A DNA stretch of 64,000 nt from Frankia sp. AgB1.9. GTDB lineage: Bacteria; Actinomycetota; Actinomycetes; Frankiales; Frankiaceae. This document shows positions 1-8,588 of the stretch, piece by piece; position 1 is the stretch's first letter; every line of letters begins with the position of its first letter. The stretch is from positions 1-64,000 of the forward strand of contig NZ_JADWYX010000030.1 in NCBI RefSeq assembly GCF_016786355.1, read 5' to 3'. Below the pieces are notes generated by a model. That model was not told the DNA's origin and made no database searches. It worked only from the letters and a program-made list of their open reading frames with translations. The translations under genes and the position numbers were made by a program.

Positions 1-98
1 CCCATTTTTCACCCCCCCCCCCCCCCCACCCCCCATTTCTGCCGGGCTCGGGGGCTCGGAGATGTGTATACGAGCCTGGGGGGCGGGGGGCGGCCCAA
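1..98. other. Adapter-contaminated contig end
   Basis: Positions 45-78 agree with the 34-nt Illumina Nextera read-2 transposase adapter at 29 of 34 bases, including an unbroken 19-base identity at 52-70. Outside it lies a run of 16 C (12-27), which on the other strand is a poly-G tail of the kind two-colour sequencers write when signal is lost. Inside it are G-rich stretches at 78-90. This is best read as untrimmed library sequence at an assembly edge, so nothing here should be interpreted biologically. True genomic sequence probably begins around 90-100. Confidence 0.88.
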
Positions 99-780
99 GC
101 GTCCTTCCGGACGACCCACCCTCCAGGCCGGCCGGCTTGTGGCGTAGGCCCAGGGCGTTGAGGAACAGCCGGGTGAGCTGCTCGACGCCCTCCTCGAAGT
201 CCGTGTCGAACAGGCCCTGGACGAGCCACATCTCGGCGAACCGGGTGACCATCGCGCCGAGCGCCGAGGCGGCGACCGTCGGGTTGAGGGTGGGGTCGAC
301 CCGGCCGCGCTGCTGGAGCTGGGCGATCGAGTTCGAGATCCGGTCCCGGTCGCGCTGCTGATGCTCGAACCGGATGGTGTTCAGCAGCGCGTCATAGCGG
401 GAGACCTGCTCGATCACGCCGATGATCCGGGCTTCCTGCCGGTAGCTCTCCAGGAAACGGCGGTTGCCGGCGTGGATCCTGTCCTGTGGGGACGCGATCG
501 AGGCAGGGTCGAAGATGATCGTGCTCAGCGGCGCGTGCAACAGGTCCGAGAGGGCCATGGCGACCTCGCGGAAGATCTGCTCCTTCGAGTCGAAGTAGTG
601 GTAGAAGGAGCCGTGGGAGAGGCCCGCGCGCTCGGCGATGTCCGAGATCCGCGCCTCCAGGAAGCCGTCCTCCTCGAAGACAGCCTTCGCAGCCTCCAGC
701 AGCCGGGCCCTGGTCGCCGCGCCCTTGCGTGAGCGGGGCCCGTTGGGCTTGTCCCGGTCGACCGGCACCACCGTCGCCAA
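79..780 (-). CDS. TetR/AcrR family regulator, 3' end lost
   Basis: The minus strand encodes a TetR-type DNA-binding domain: after a basic stretch comes ATRARLLEAAKAVFEEDGF, then ISDIAERAGLSHGSFYHYFDSKEQIF, the classic helix-turn-helix with the FYHYF signature. An effector-binding helical half follows. The likely start is TTG at 780, because AGGAG lies 6 nt upstream of it and no in-frame ATG is present; GTG codons further upstream are alternatives. No stop is seen: the frame runs into adapter sequence at the contig edge, so the last residues are unreliable and the gene is incomplete. It is divergent from the DUF35-thiolase gene and may regulate that operon. The ligand is unknown. Confidence 0.85.
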
Positions 781-1153
781 TGCCTGCTCCTGTTCACCGG
801 AGATCGAGGTGACGTTGGGTGACGGCTCACCCGATGCCCCTCGCGCCACGAAATTCTTACGCTGCGTGACTGCACGGTGTGGCCCGTTGGATCGGTGTTC
901 AGTGAGTAGGGTCACCCGCACCGAGTGTACTGGCAGTCATCGTCGGTGCTATGTGATTGGGCCGGGACGGTCGGTCTCCGTCGCCAGCGTATTTCGACGT
1001 CGACGTAGAAACCGTGGTACGACTCACTGGGCGACAAGGAGCCCGTTCCGTCGCAGGCAGCGGGCCCTGCCAGGTCCCAGCGCGGCGACGGACCAGGCCC
1101 TGGTCGCCCGGCGACCGACCGCGCGGTCACCCACGAAGCGACAAGGAGCTGCG
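781..1153. other. Divergent intergenic region, regulator/thiolase operon
   Basis: A 373-bp gap between two diverging genes, expected to hold both promoters. I see no copy of the two recurrent palindromes found elsewhere in the window and no convincing long hairpin. An AAGGAG ribosome-binding site at 1143-1148 serves the gene starting at 1154. Confidence 0.5.
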
Positions 1154-2782
1154 ATGCGGCCTCTCCCCGCGCTGACCCCGGCCAGCGAGTGGTTCTGGAC
1201 GTCAGGTGCCGACGGGAAGCTGCGTATCCAGGGCTGTGACGACTGCGGCACGCTGGTGCACCCGCCGGTGCCGGTCTGCCCGAAGTGCCGTAGCTCCGCC
1301 TGGGCGCCGCGCGAGGTCTCCGGCCGGGCCACGGTCGTCGGCTTCACGGTCAACATCCAGCAGTGGCTGCCGGACATGGCCCCGCCGTACGTGATCGCCG
1401 TCGTGACGATCGACGAGAGCGACGACGTCCGGCTGACGACGAACATCGTGGGCGTCGAGCCGGCCGAGGTCCACATCGGCCAGCGGGTCCAGGTGAGCTT
1501 CGAGCACCACGAGGACGTCTGGCTGCCGGTGTTCAGCCCGACCGGCGAGCCGGACGAGACCCGCGACCTGGTCGGCGAGCCGAACCTGCCGGCCCCCCGG
1601 CCGCCGCTGTCGTCCCGCCGCTTCGAGCACGACGTGGTCCTGTCCGGGATCGGCCGCTCGAAGATCGGCCGTCGCCTGATGGTCGACCCGCTGTCGCTGA
1701 CGACCGAGGCCTGCCTGAACGCGATCGCGGACGCGGGCCTGACGGTCGAGGACATCGACGGCCTCTCGACGTACCCGGGCATGGCCCCGATGGGCATGAG
1801 CGAGGGTGGCGTCGCCTCGGTCGAGGAGGCGCTGCGCATCCACCCGACCTGGATCAACGGCGGCGGCGACCTGCCGGGCCAGGCCGGCGCCATCGCACAG
1901 GCCATGCTCGCGGTCTCCGCCGGCCTGTGCCGCCACGTGCTGTGCTTCCGCACGGTCTGGGAGTCGACCTACCGCGAGCTGCGCCTCGGCGGGATGCCCA
2001 GCCGGGTCACCGGCCTCAACAGCGAGTGGCGCCACCCGTTCGGCGCCATGTCGGCGGCCAGCTGGATCGCCATGCAGGCCAGCCAGTACATGCACCGCTA
2101 CGGCGCCGACCGGGAGATGCTCGCCGCGATCGCCCTCAACGGCCGGGCGAACGCCGGGCGCAACCCGGACGCGATCTACCGCGCGCCGATGACGCTGGAC
2201 GACTACCTCTCGGCCCGGCTCGTCTCGACGCCGTTCGGCCTCTACGACTGCGACGTCCCCTGCGACGGCGCCGTCGCAGTGATCGTCTCGGCCGCCGACG
2301 TAGCGGACGACCTGCCGCACCCGGCGATCAAGGTCGAGGCCGTCGGAACCCAGATCCTCGAACGGGTCTCCTGGGACCAGGACACGATGACCCACGAGCC
2401 CCTGGTCATGGGCCCGGCCAAGCACCTGTGGACCAGGACCGACCTGACCCCGGCCGACGTCGACCTCGCCTGCCTCTACGACGGGTTCACGTTCAACGCG
2501 ATCTCCTGGCTGGAGGCGCTCGGTTTCTGCGGCTTCGGCGAGGCACAGGACTGGCTCGACAAGGGCCGGCGGATCGCGCTCGACGGCGACCTGCCGCTCA
2601 ACCCGCACGGTGGCCAGCTCTCCGAGGGCCGGCTGCACGGTTTCGGCTTCGTCCATGAAGCGATCAAGCAACTGCGCCACGAGGCCGGCGACCGCCAGGT
2701 CGCCCAGGCCCGTACCGCCGTCGTCTCCACCGGGGGCGGCGCGCCCGGCGGCGTGTTCCTGCTACGGAGGGCAGACTCATGA
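1154..2782 (+). CDS. DUF35 (zinc ribbon/OB-fold) - thiolase/Ltp fusion
   Basis: A 542-aa fusion. The N-terminal ~130 residues are a DUF35 acyl-CoA-associated domain: a rubredoxin-like zinc ribbon with Cys28, Cys31, Cys42 and Cys45, then an OB fold. From about residue 165 comes a thiolase-superfamily domain of the SCP2/lipid-transfer-protein type, with a C-terminal NPHGGQLSEGRLHG motif and GGGAPGG. In steroid side-chain degradation a separate DUF35 subunit (ChsH2) binds the aldolase Ltp2, which cleaves a side-chain CoA ester; a natural fusion would keep both together. A retro-aldol or thiolytic role is therefore inferred, with unknown substrate. The ATG at 1154 was chosen for its AAGGAG site. 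The stop overlaps the next gene by ATGA, so the two are translationally coupled. Confidence 0.85.
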   Translation: MRPLPALTPASEWFWTSGADGKLRIQGCDDCGTLVHPPVPVCPKCRSSAWAPREVSGRATVVGFTVNIQQWLPDMAPPYVIAVVTIDESDDVRLTTNIVGVEPAEVHIGQRVQVSFEHHEDVWLPVFSPTGEPDETRDLVGEPNLPAPRPPLSSRRFEHDVVLSGIGRSKIGRRLMVDPLSLTTEACLNAIADAGLTVEDIDGLSTYPGMAPMGMSEGGVASVEEALRIHPTWINGGGDLPGQAGAIAQAMLAVSAGLCRHVLCFRTVWESTYRELRLGGMPSRVTGLNSEWRHPFGAMSAASWIAMQASQYMHRYGADREMLAAIALNGRANAGRNPDAIYRAPMTLDDYLSARLVSTPFGLYDCDVPCDGAVAVIVSAADVADDLPHPAIKVEAVGTQILERVSWDQDTMTHEPLVMGPAKHLWTRTDLTPADVDLACLYDGFTFNAISWLEALGFCGFGEAQDWLDKGRRIALDGDLPLNPHGGQLSEGRLHGFGFVHEAIKQLRHEAGDRQVAQARTAVVSTGGGAPGGVFLLRRADS

Positions 2783-3858
2783 CATCGGAGGCCACCTTGT
2801 CCGAATCCCGGCCGACCGGCGCCCCGTTACGGATCGTGCAGTGGGCGACCGGCAACATCGGTACCCGGTCACTCATGCACGTGATCAACCACCCGCGCCT
2901 TGAGCTGGTCGGCCTGTACGTCTATGACGACGCCAAGGCGGGCAAGGACGCCGGCGAGCTCGCCGGGCTCGACGTGACCACCGGGGTCGCGGCGACCAGG
3001 GACGTCACCGAGATCCTCGCGCTCGGCGCCGACTGCGTGCTCTACATGCCGCGGTACTTCGACGGCGACGAGGTCGCCAGGATCCTCGCCTCCGGCGCCA
3101 ACATCGTCACCACCCGTGGCGAGTTCCACCGGCCGGACAGCATCGAGCCCGGGCTGCGGGCCCAGATCGAGAAGGCCTGTGCCGAGGGCGGCACCTCAGT
3201 CCACTCGACCGGCAGCAGCCCGGGGTTCATCTCCGAGGCCGTGCCGCTCGTGCTCTCGTCAATCCAGCGCCGGCTCGACCGGATCGTCATCAACGAGTAC
3301 GCCGACATGTCGAAGCGGGACTCGCCTGGTCTGCTGTTCGACGTCATGGGCTACGGGAAGCCGATCGGCCCGTTCGACGCCGTCCGCGCCGAGTACCTGG
3401 CCGGGGCGTTCGGCCCGTCGCTGTCGCTGCTCGCGGACGCCCTCGGGATGCCGATCGACGAGTTCGTCAGCGGCGGCGAGCTGGCGGCAGCCGCGGACGA
3501 CATCGAGATCGCCGCCGGTCTGCTGCCGAAGGGCTCGATCGCCGCGCAGCGCGTCAGCGTGGTCGGCATGCGAGGCGGGAAGTCGTTCCTCGAGTTCCAC
3601 GCCAACTGGTACTGCACCAAGCAGATCGAGCCCGCCTGGGATGACCTCCAGGACAGTGGCTGGCGGATCATCGTGGAGGGCGACTCCCCGATGGACGTCT
3701 CGCTGACCTTCACGGTGCCGCTGGAGAAGATGGCGGAGACGTCCCCCAACTTCACCGCCAACCGTGCCGTCAACGCCGTCGCGGCCCTCGTCGCCGCGGC
3801 CCCCGGCATCCGCACCACCCTCGACCTGCCGTTCATCATCGGCACCGATCTCGTATAA
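2779..3858 (+). CDS. Dihydrodipicolinate reductase-like NAD(P)-binding protein
   Basis: A 359-aa protein with an N-terminal Rossmann segment (RIVQWATGNIGTRSL at about residues 17-31) and the layout of the dihydrodipicolinate-reductase-like or 2,4-diaminopentanoate-dehydrogenase-like family common in actinobacterial CoA-ester catabolic clusters. Most members have no assigned substrate, so I infer only an NAD(P)-dependent oxidoreductase. It begins inside the stop of the DUF35-thiolase gene. A stable hairpin follows its stop, so these two genes probably form one transcript. Family assignment is solid; the reaction is not known. Confidence 0.8.
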   Translation: MTSEATLSESRPTGAPLRIVQWATGNIGTRSLMHVINHPRLELVGLYVYDDAKAGKDAGELAGLDVTTGVAATRDVTEILALGADCVLYMPRYFDGDEVARILASGANIVTTRGEFHRPDSIEPGLRAQIEKACAEGGTSVHSTGSSPGFISEAVPLVLSSIQRRLDRIVINEYADMSKRDSPGLLFDVMGYGKPIGPFDAVRAEYLAGAFGPSLSLLADALGMPIDEFVSGGELAAAADDIEIAAGLLPKGSIAAQRVSVVGMRGGKSFLEFHANWYCTKQIEPAWDDLQDSGWRIIVEGDSPMDVSLTFTVPLEKMAETSPNFTANRAVNAVAALVAAAPGIRTTLDLPFIIGTDLV

Positions 3859-3866
3859 GGGGGCGC

Positions 3867-3893
3867 AGCGGCCCGCGTCTCCCGCGGGCCGCT
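3867..3893 (+). terminator. GC-rich hairpin terminator
   Basis: A perfect 11-bp inverted repeat (arms 3867-3877 and 3883-3893, 5-nt loop) starts 8 bp after the stop of the reductase-like gene. There is no clear U-tract, as is common in high-GC actinobacteria. Confidence 0.6.
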
Positions 3894-3951
3894 CAGCCAT
3901 CTCGGCCGCCCGGCGCCCGGCGGCGCCTGTGGACCCAGTGACGGCACGCCG

Positions 3952-4100
3952 CGAACGTGACGCGACCAAGGGCCCGGCCCTGGACACACGCCCACCCCCG
4001 CACTTTCATCCCGCCCTCGACCCACGTTGGGGAGGGCGCTCAGCGCCCGAACCGGCGGAGAGGCCGCAGGGCGCTCCGCGCCCGGTTCCGGCCGAACGCC
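3952..4100. repeat. Dispersed intergenic repeat R2, copy 1
   Basis: About 150 bp alignable with 12603-12749. The best-conserved core is AGGGCGCTCAGCGCCCGAAC (4033-4052), followed by a GGCGGAG-GGCCG block and CGGTTCCGGCCGA near 4083-4095. The core is itself a palindrome (GGGCGCTCAGCGCCC). It lies upstream of the P450 gene. The function is unknown; it may be a mobile intergenic element or a structured leader. Confidence 0.65.
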
Positions 4101-4113
4101 TCGTCTCTGGATC

Positions 4114-4128
4114 GGGAATGTGATTCCC
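4114..4128. promoter_or_regulatory. Motif A palindrome upstream of P450 (GGGAATGTGATTCCC)
   Basis: A perfect 6-3-6 palindrome about 97 bp before the P450 start. It differs by one symmetric base from the GAGAAT-N3-ATTCTC sites at 26814 and 56348. It is a candidate binding site for a dimeric regulator, most likely of TetR type. Confidence 0.55.
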
Positions 4129-4224
4129 TCGCTGCAGGGTGCGCGTTCTCTACGGGTGGAGCGAAGGCCGCGAGGCGCGAACGATCCCGCCGACTTCCCG
4201 CGCGACTCCGATGCGAGGACTGAC

Positions 4225-5424
4225 ATGAGCCAGCTGGCCGAGGCCGACCTGTACTGGGACCCGTTCGACAAGGTGATCGACACCGACCCGTACCCCATCT
4301 GGCAGCGGCTGCGGGACGAGTCGCCGGTCTACCGCAACGAGCGCCACGGCTTCTACGCCTACTCCCGGCACGCCGACATCGACGAGGCGCACCGCGACGC
4401 CGCGACCTACAGCTCCGCCTACGGCACCGTGCTGGAGATCATGACGGCGGAGCCGATGCCGCCCGCGTTCATGATCTTCACCGACCCGCCGCTGCACAAC
4501 ACGCTGCGCACCCTGGTCTCGCGCGCGTTCACCCCGCGCCGGGTCGCGCGCCTCGAAGGCGCCATCAGGGACCTGTGCGCCGAGATGCTCGACCCCCAGG
4601 TCGGCGGGTCCGGCTTCGACTACGTGCAGGACTTCGCCGCGCAGCTGCCGTCGAAGGTCATCTCCGAGCTGATCGGCGTCGACCCGGCCGACCGCGAGCA
4701 CGTTCGCCAGCTGATCGACCTGACGTTCCACCATGACGAGAGCGCCGGCATGGTCAACGACGTCGCCCGGGAGGCCGTCGGCCGGCTGAACGGCTACTTC
4801 CGCGAGCAGATCGACGCCCGCCGCAAGACGCCCCGCGACGACATGATCACCGGCCTCGCCGAGGCCGAGGTCGCCACCGAGGACGGGCCGCGCCGGCTGT
4901 CCACCGAGCAGGCCGCGGCCGTGACGAACGAGATCGTCAGCGCCGGCACCGAGACCGTCGCCCGGCTGCTCGGCTGGTTCGGTGTGGTGCTCGCGGCCAA
5001 CCCCGGCCAGCGCGCCGAGCTCGCCGCCGACGCGTCGCTGATCCCGAACGCGGTCGAGGAGCTGCTGCGCTACGAACCGCCGTCGCCGGTCCAGGGCCGC
5101 ACCACCACCCGCGACGTCGTGATCCACGACGTCGAGATCCCGGCTCGGTCGAAGGTGCTGCTGCTCACCGGTTCCGCTGGCCGTGACGAGCGCAAGTACC
5201 CGAACGCCGACAAGTTCGACATCCACCGCAGGTTCGACAGCCACGTCACGTTCGGCCATGGCATCCACTTCTGCCTCGGCGCGGGCCTGGCCCGGCTGGA
5301 GGGGCGGATCGCCATCGAGGAGACGCTGCGCCGCTTCCCGACCTGGCAGGTCGATCACGACAATGCGGTGCGGCTGCACACCAGTACCGTCCGCGGCTAC
5401 GCGGAGCTGCCCTTCCTTCTCTAG
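4225..5424 (+). CDS. Cytochrome P450
   Basis: A 399-aa soluble bacterial P450. The heme-binding signature FGHGIHFCLGAGLARLEG places the proximal cysteine at residue 350. The I-helix oxygen-activation motif reads SAGTETVAR, and the ExxR motif sits in EELLRYEP. It should hydroxylate a lipophilic substrate using separate ferredoxin and reductase partners; the FAD/2Fe-2S reductase at 34-35 kb is one possible donor. The subfamily cannot be called by eye; CYP125 or CYP142-like steroid or isoprenoid roles are only suggested by context. The reading frame extends upstream to 4027, but ATG 4225 has GAGGA just ahead and starts at the normal P450 N-terminus; the upstream part lies in the repeat. Confidence 0.92.
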   Translation: MSQLAEADLYWDPFDKVIDTDPYPIWQRLRDESPVYRNERHGFYAYSRHADIDEAHRDAATYSSAYGTVLEIMTAEPMPPAFMIFTDPPLHNTLRTLVSRAFTPRRVARLEGAIRDLCAEMLDPQVGGSGFDYVQDFAAQLPSKVISELIGVDPADREHVRQLIDLTFHHDESAGMVNDVAREAVGRLNGYFREQIDARRKTPRDDMITGLAEAEVATEDGPRRLSTEQAAAVTNEIVSAGTETVARLLGWFGVVLAANPGQRAELAADASLIPNAVEELLRYEPPSPVQGRTTTRDVVIHDVEIPARSKVLLLTGSAGRDERKYPNADKFDIHRRFDSHVTFGHGIHFCLGAGLARLEGRIAIEETLRRFPTWQVDHDNAVRLHTSTVRGYAELPFLL

Positions 5425-5491
5425 CCCAGCCCCTGGTGCAGGTGATCGTTTTCGGCCCGAACGGCGGTGGCCATTTCCGGGCATCGGCGGT

Positions 5492-5504
5492 ATGAATCAT
5501 TAAT
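5492..5504 (+). promoter_or_regulatory. Motif B (ATGAATCATTAAT) upstream of SDR
   Basis: An AT-rich 13-mer in very GC-rich DNA, 66 bp before the SDR start codon. It aligns gap-free with GTGAATTATGAAT (12449-12437, minus strand) and ATGCATTATGAAT (20175), each in sense orientation upstream of a gene. It is a candidate operator or promoter element. Confidence 0.5.
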
Positions 5505-5570
5505 CCATTTTGCGGTGGAAGTGCCCGCCGGCTCGCTGGGCAGGCGCGGCTCGCGGTCGGAAGGAAACCC

Positions 5571-6305
5571 ATGAAGATCGTGGTGGTCGGCGCCTCGAGC
5601 GGACTCGGCCGATGCATCGGAGTCGACCTGGGCCGCCGCGGCGACCAGGTCGCGCTGCTGGCCCGTCGGCGCGAGCGGTTAGTGGACGCGGCGAAGGAGG
5701 CCGGCCCCGGCACGCTCGCGATCGCCTGCGACGTCACCGACGAGGCGAGCTGCCAGGCGGCGGTCGAGGAGGCCGCGACGGGGCTGGGCGGCATCGACGC
5801 CGTCGTCTACAGCGCCGGCATCGGCCCGCTGTCCCCGATCGAGAAGATCGACGCGGCCACCTGGCGGCGCGCCTTCGACACCAACGTCACCGGGGCGGCG
5901 CTCCTCACCGCCGCAGCGCTCCCGTATCTGAAGGCCACCGGCGGCACGGCGGCCTACCTGTCCTCGATCAGCGCCTCGCTGACCCCGGTCTGGCCCGGGT
6001 TCGGCGCCTACGCGGTGAGCAAGGCCGCGCTCGACAAGCTGGTCGAGGCCTACCGCGCCGAGCACCCGGACGTCGGCTTCACCCGGGTCGTCGTCGGCGA
6101 CTGCGCCGGCGGCGAGGGCGACGCGGTCAGCGGGTTCCCGACCGACTGGGACTGGGACTACCTGGCCGAGGTCAGGCCGGTGTGGGTCAGCCGGGGCTAC
6201 CAGAGCGGCGCCCTGCTCGACGTAGAGGAGCTGCTGCGCGTTCTGGACAGCGTGCTGCGTTGCGGCGGGACGGTCCCGTCGGTGACTGTGATGCCGCGGG
6301 CCTGA
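5571..6305 (+). CDS. Short-chain dehydrogenase/reductase
   Basis: A 244-aa classical SDR. The cofactor motif GASSGLG is at residues 7-13, the NAG-type motif reads YSAGIG (80-85), and the catalytic triad is Ser134, Tyr147 and Lys151 within GAYAVSK. It should interconvert an alcohol and a ketone using NAD(H) or NADP(H). ATG 5571 has AAGGA 5 nt upstream. Its promoter region carries motif B, shared with the fused acyl-CoA dehydrogenase and the first amidohydrolase, suggesting co-regulation. The TIM-barrel gene follows after 37 bp. The substrate is unknown. Confidence 0.9.
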   Translation: MKIVVVGASSGLGRCIGVDLGRRGDQVALLARRRERLVDAAKEAGPGTLAIACDVTDEASCQAAVEEAATGLGGIDAVVYSAGIGPLSPIEKIDAATWRRAFDTNVTGAALLTAAALPYLKATGGTAAYLSSISASLTPVWPGFGAYAVSKAALDKLVEAYRAEHPDVGFTRVVVGDCAGGEGDAVSGFPTDWDWDYLAEVRPVWVSRGYQSGALLDVEELLRVLDSVLRCGGTVPSVTVMPRA

Positions 6306-6342
6306 CCGTGAGCCCGTACGACGAGAGGAGACCGGGGCGCGG

Positions 6343-7101
6343 ATGACCGTCGAGATCGCGCTGACTCCGGACTCCCGCTGGGACATCGACACTCCCGGGC
6401 TGGTGGCCGCCGCGGCCGGCGCCGGGTTCACCTCCGTCGGCATCGCCGCCGCGTACGCCGACGCCGACTGCGCACGGTCGCTCGCGACCGCCGGCCTTCG
6501 CTGCCACGAGCTGCTGGCGCTTCTTGTCGCCGAGGACGAGGAGACCACCCTCCGCCAGGCGGGCGAGCTGGCCCGGGCCGCCGCGACCATCGGCGCCCGC
6601 TGGGTGCTGGCCGCCTTCCGGGTGAAGCTGGACGCGCGGTCCGCGCCGCTGATCCGCCGCTGCGCCGAGATCCTCGCCGAGGCCGGTTCGGGGCTGGCGG
6701 TCGAGTTCAGCCCGCTCGGCTTCGTGCCGACGATCACGGCAGCCCGTGACGTCGTGGCGGCGGCCGGCCCCGGCCGGGCGGGGGTGCTGATAGACACCTG
6801 GCACTTCTGCCGCGGCGCCAGCACCTGGGCGGAGCTCGCGGCGATCCCACTGGACGAGATCGCCTACCTCCAGTTCGACGACGCACCACCACCGGTCGGC
6901 AGCCCCACCTCGGAGACGCTGCACCGTCGCGTCATGCCGGGCGACGGCGAGCTCGACCTGGACCGCTTCGCGACGACCCTGCTGGAGCGGGGCTTCGACG
7001 GCCTGGTGAGCGTGGAGGTCCTCAACGCCGAGTTGCGTCAGCTCCCGGTTCCCGAGTTCGCCCGCAGGGCCTACGACTCCACCGCCCGCTACTGGCGCTG
7101 A
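6343..7101 (+). CDS. Sugar phosphate isomerase/epimerase-like TIM barrel
   Basis: A 252-aa protein of the xylose-isomerase-like/AP-endonuclease-2 TIM-barrel family. It shows the expected acidic and histidine metal ligands: VEFSPLG for the first Glu, DTWHF for the Asp/His pair, QFDD and VSVEVLN near the C-terminus. Members isomerise or epimerise sugars or act as dehydratases on polyols. In this context it may act on a cyclic polyol or keto intermediate, but that is inference. It is probably co-transcribed with the SDR upstream. The GTG/ATG region at 6343 is preceded by GAGGAGA at some distance, so the start is reasonably but not firmly set. Confidence 0.8.
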   Translation: MTVEIALTPDSRWDIDTPGLVAAAAGAGFTSVGIAAAYADADCARSLATAGLRCHELLALLVAEDEETTLRQAGELARAAATIGARWVLAAFRVKLDARSAPLIRRCAEILAEAGSGLAVEFSPLGFVPTITAARDVVAAAGPGRAGVLIDTWHFCRGASTWAELAAIPLDEIAYLQFDDAPPPVGSPTSETLHRRVMPGDGELDLDRFATTLLERGFDGLVSVEVLNAELRQLPVPEFARRAYDSTARYWR

Positions 7102-7298
7102 CCAGAAGGGACGTTCTCGTGGGACCACCGGGGTGGCCACGGGGAGGATGGAAAGTGGCTGCGTGGCCCATATGCACGGAGTGTTCGGCGCGGGGATGAT
7201 GTCGCCGTTGGCGCGCGGCCGGTCCCGTCCTGGCGAGGCCGGACGTGCCTCAGGTTCGCGTTGGGCGCGCTCCGGTGCTCGGAAACGAGAATTTGATC

Positions 7299-8588
7299 AT
7301 GGTGCGAATCCTCGTCGACCGTGACGAGATGGTCCATCTCGCCGGAGAGGCCGGGCGGGACGCCGACGAGGTGCGGGCCCTCGCGATCTCGCTTGCCACG
7401 CAGCTCGCCGAGAACAGCCTGACCCTGTTGACGGGTTTCGGGATCAACATCGGTGAGCTCCTGGGCCGGCTCACCGACGTCGTCACCGGGGAGGGCGGGC
7501 TGCCACGGCTGGCCCACAGCCTGGAGTCCGACGCAGGGTTCGTCGCCCGGGTCTGGCGCGCGTTCGACGCGGCCGACGGGGTGCCCGGCACGACCTGGCC
7601 GCTGGAGCAGCTCCTGCGGGACCCGCTGGGCCGGGCGGGCGGCTGGAAGGGCTTCCTCCACGACGTCGGCGAGGCGTTCCTCCATGACGCGGGCCTCGGT
7701 TCCGGCGGCATCGCCCTGGGCGTCGGATCGCGGCTCGTCGAGGAGCTGCTGCACGGGCGGTCCGGCTCGGGGTCCGCCGCCGCGCCGTCGCCGACGCTTC
7801 CCGGGATGAAGTGGCAGGCCCCGGGCGGCGGCCCCGCCTTCACGATCGGCCCGGCGACCCGCCCGCCGATCGGGCCCTTCGACGACGACTTCCCGTACGA
7901 CCCCAAGGCGAAGCCCTCCTTCGCCGACTACAAGAGCCGGGCCAAGTGGGAGGCGAAGCTGCGTGGGGCCCAGCTCCTGCGGCCCGACCTGGCCGATGCC
8001 ACCAGGATGTACGACCACTACCTGCACGGCGACGGCTCTCCGATGACCGTCGACCTCGACAAGGGCTACCGCCAGGACGCCTCGATCCGGACTGCGGTCG
8101 ACGACCAGATCGCGAACAGCCGGGCGGCGGCCGACCAGCTCATCCACGACAGCGGGCTGACGTCCTTCTCGATCACCGGCACGGCGGTGGAGGCCCAGCC
8201 CTACCCGGTGACCGAGAACTGGCAGAAGACCCTCGGTGGCTACACGGTGTGGGACAGTGCCGACGTCCGGGTCGACGGTGATCAGGTCACCATGACCGTG
8301 ACCGTCCACGAGGAGGACCGCTGGAACTTCAACCACAACGCGCAGGACATCGCCACCGGGGCGCCCGATGACGAGAACGGGCGGTTCGAGCAGCTCGGCT
8401 GGGCGCACTCGTTCGACACGCACGGCACGCTGGTCCGGACGGTCACGTGGACCCTCGGGGACCCGGGGCATTCCGCGCCGCTGCCCGATGACCCGGACCG
8501 GCAGCGTCCTGGAAGCCCGGTCACCGCGCCGCGGGACACGTCGGCGACGGTGCCCAGGAGCACGTCCCCGTCCGACCTGGTGCGGTGA
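7299..8588 (+). CDS. Putative WXG-like, polymorphic-toxin-type protein
   Basis: A 429-aa protein I cannot assign to a named family. The first ~95 residues are predicted helical with no signal peptide, resembling N-terminal domains of ESX/type VII effectors. A Pro/Gly-rich linker follows (about residues 160-215), then a distinct C-terminal domain with the unusual string NFNHNAQDIATGAPDDENG. This domain order is that of polymorphic toxins. The next gene is a small lipoprotein directly abutting (ATG immediately after TGA) and the third looks EspG-like, which would fit a small secretion cassette. ATG 7299 was preferred over the frame's earlier start at 7245 because homologous-looking sequence begins at MVRILVDRDEM; the ribosome site is weak. 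Function is inferred only from architecture. Confidence 0.6.
   Translation: MVRILVDRDEMVHLAGEAGRDADEVRALAISLATQLAENSLTLLTGFGINIGELLGRLTDVVTGEGGLPRLAHSLESDAGFVARVWRAFDAADGVPGTTWPLEQLLRDPLGRAGGWKGFLHDVGEAFLHDAGLGSGGIALGVGSRLVEELLHGRSGSGSAAAPSPTLPGMKWQAPGGGPAFTIGPATRPPIGPFDDDFPYDPKAKPSFADYKSRAKWEAKLRGAQLLRPDLADATRMYDHYLHGDGSPMTVDLDKGYRQDASIRTAVDDQIANSRAAADQLIHDSGLTSFSITGTAVEAQPYPVTENWQKTLGGYTVWDSADVRVDGDQVTMTVTVHEEDRWNFNHNAQDIATGAPDDENGRFEQLGWAHSFDTHGTLVRTVTWTLGDPGHSAPLPDDPDRQRPGSPVTAPRDTSATVPRSTSPSDLVR

Noticed and set aside
12..27. A 16-base homopolymer that could look like a phase-variable tract
   Set aside because: It lies outside adapter sequence at the contig edge and equals a poly-G dark-cycle tail on the other strand.
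1154..6305. Calling this block the mycobacterial igr (cholesterol side-chain) operon
   Set aside because: It shares a P450 and DUF35/Ltp theme, but lacks an adjacent ChsH1-type hydratase and FadE28/29 pair; gene order differs, so only analogy is claimed.
7089..8471. Long minus-strand frame opposite the putative effector gene
   Set aside because: Arg/Val-rich shadow of a GC-biased plus-strand gene with a signal-free, coherent product.
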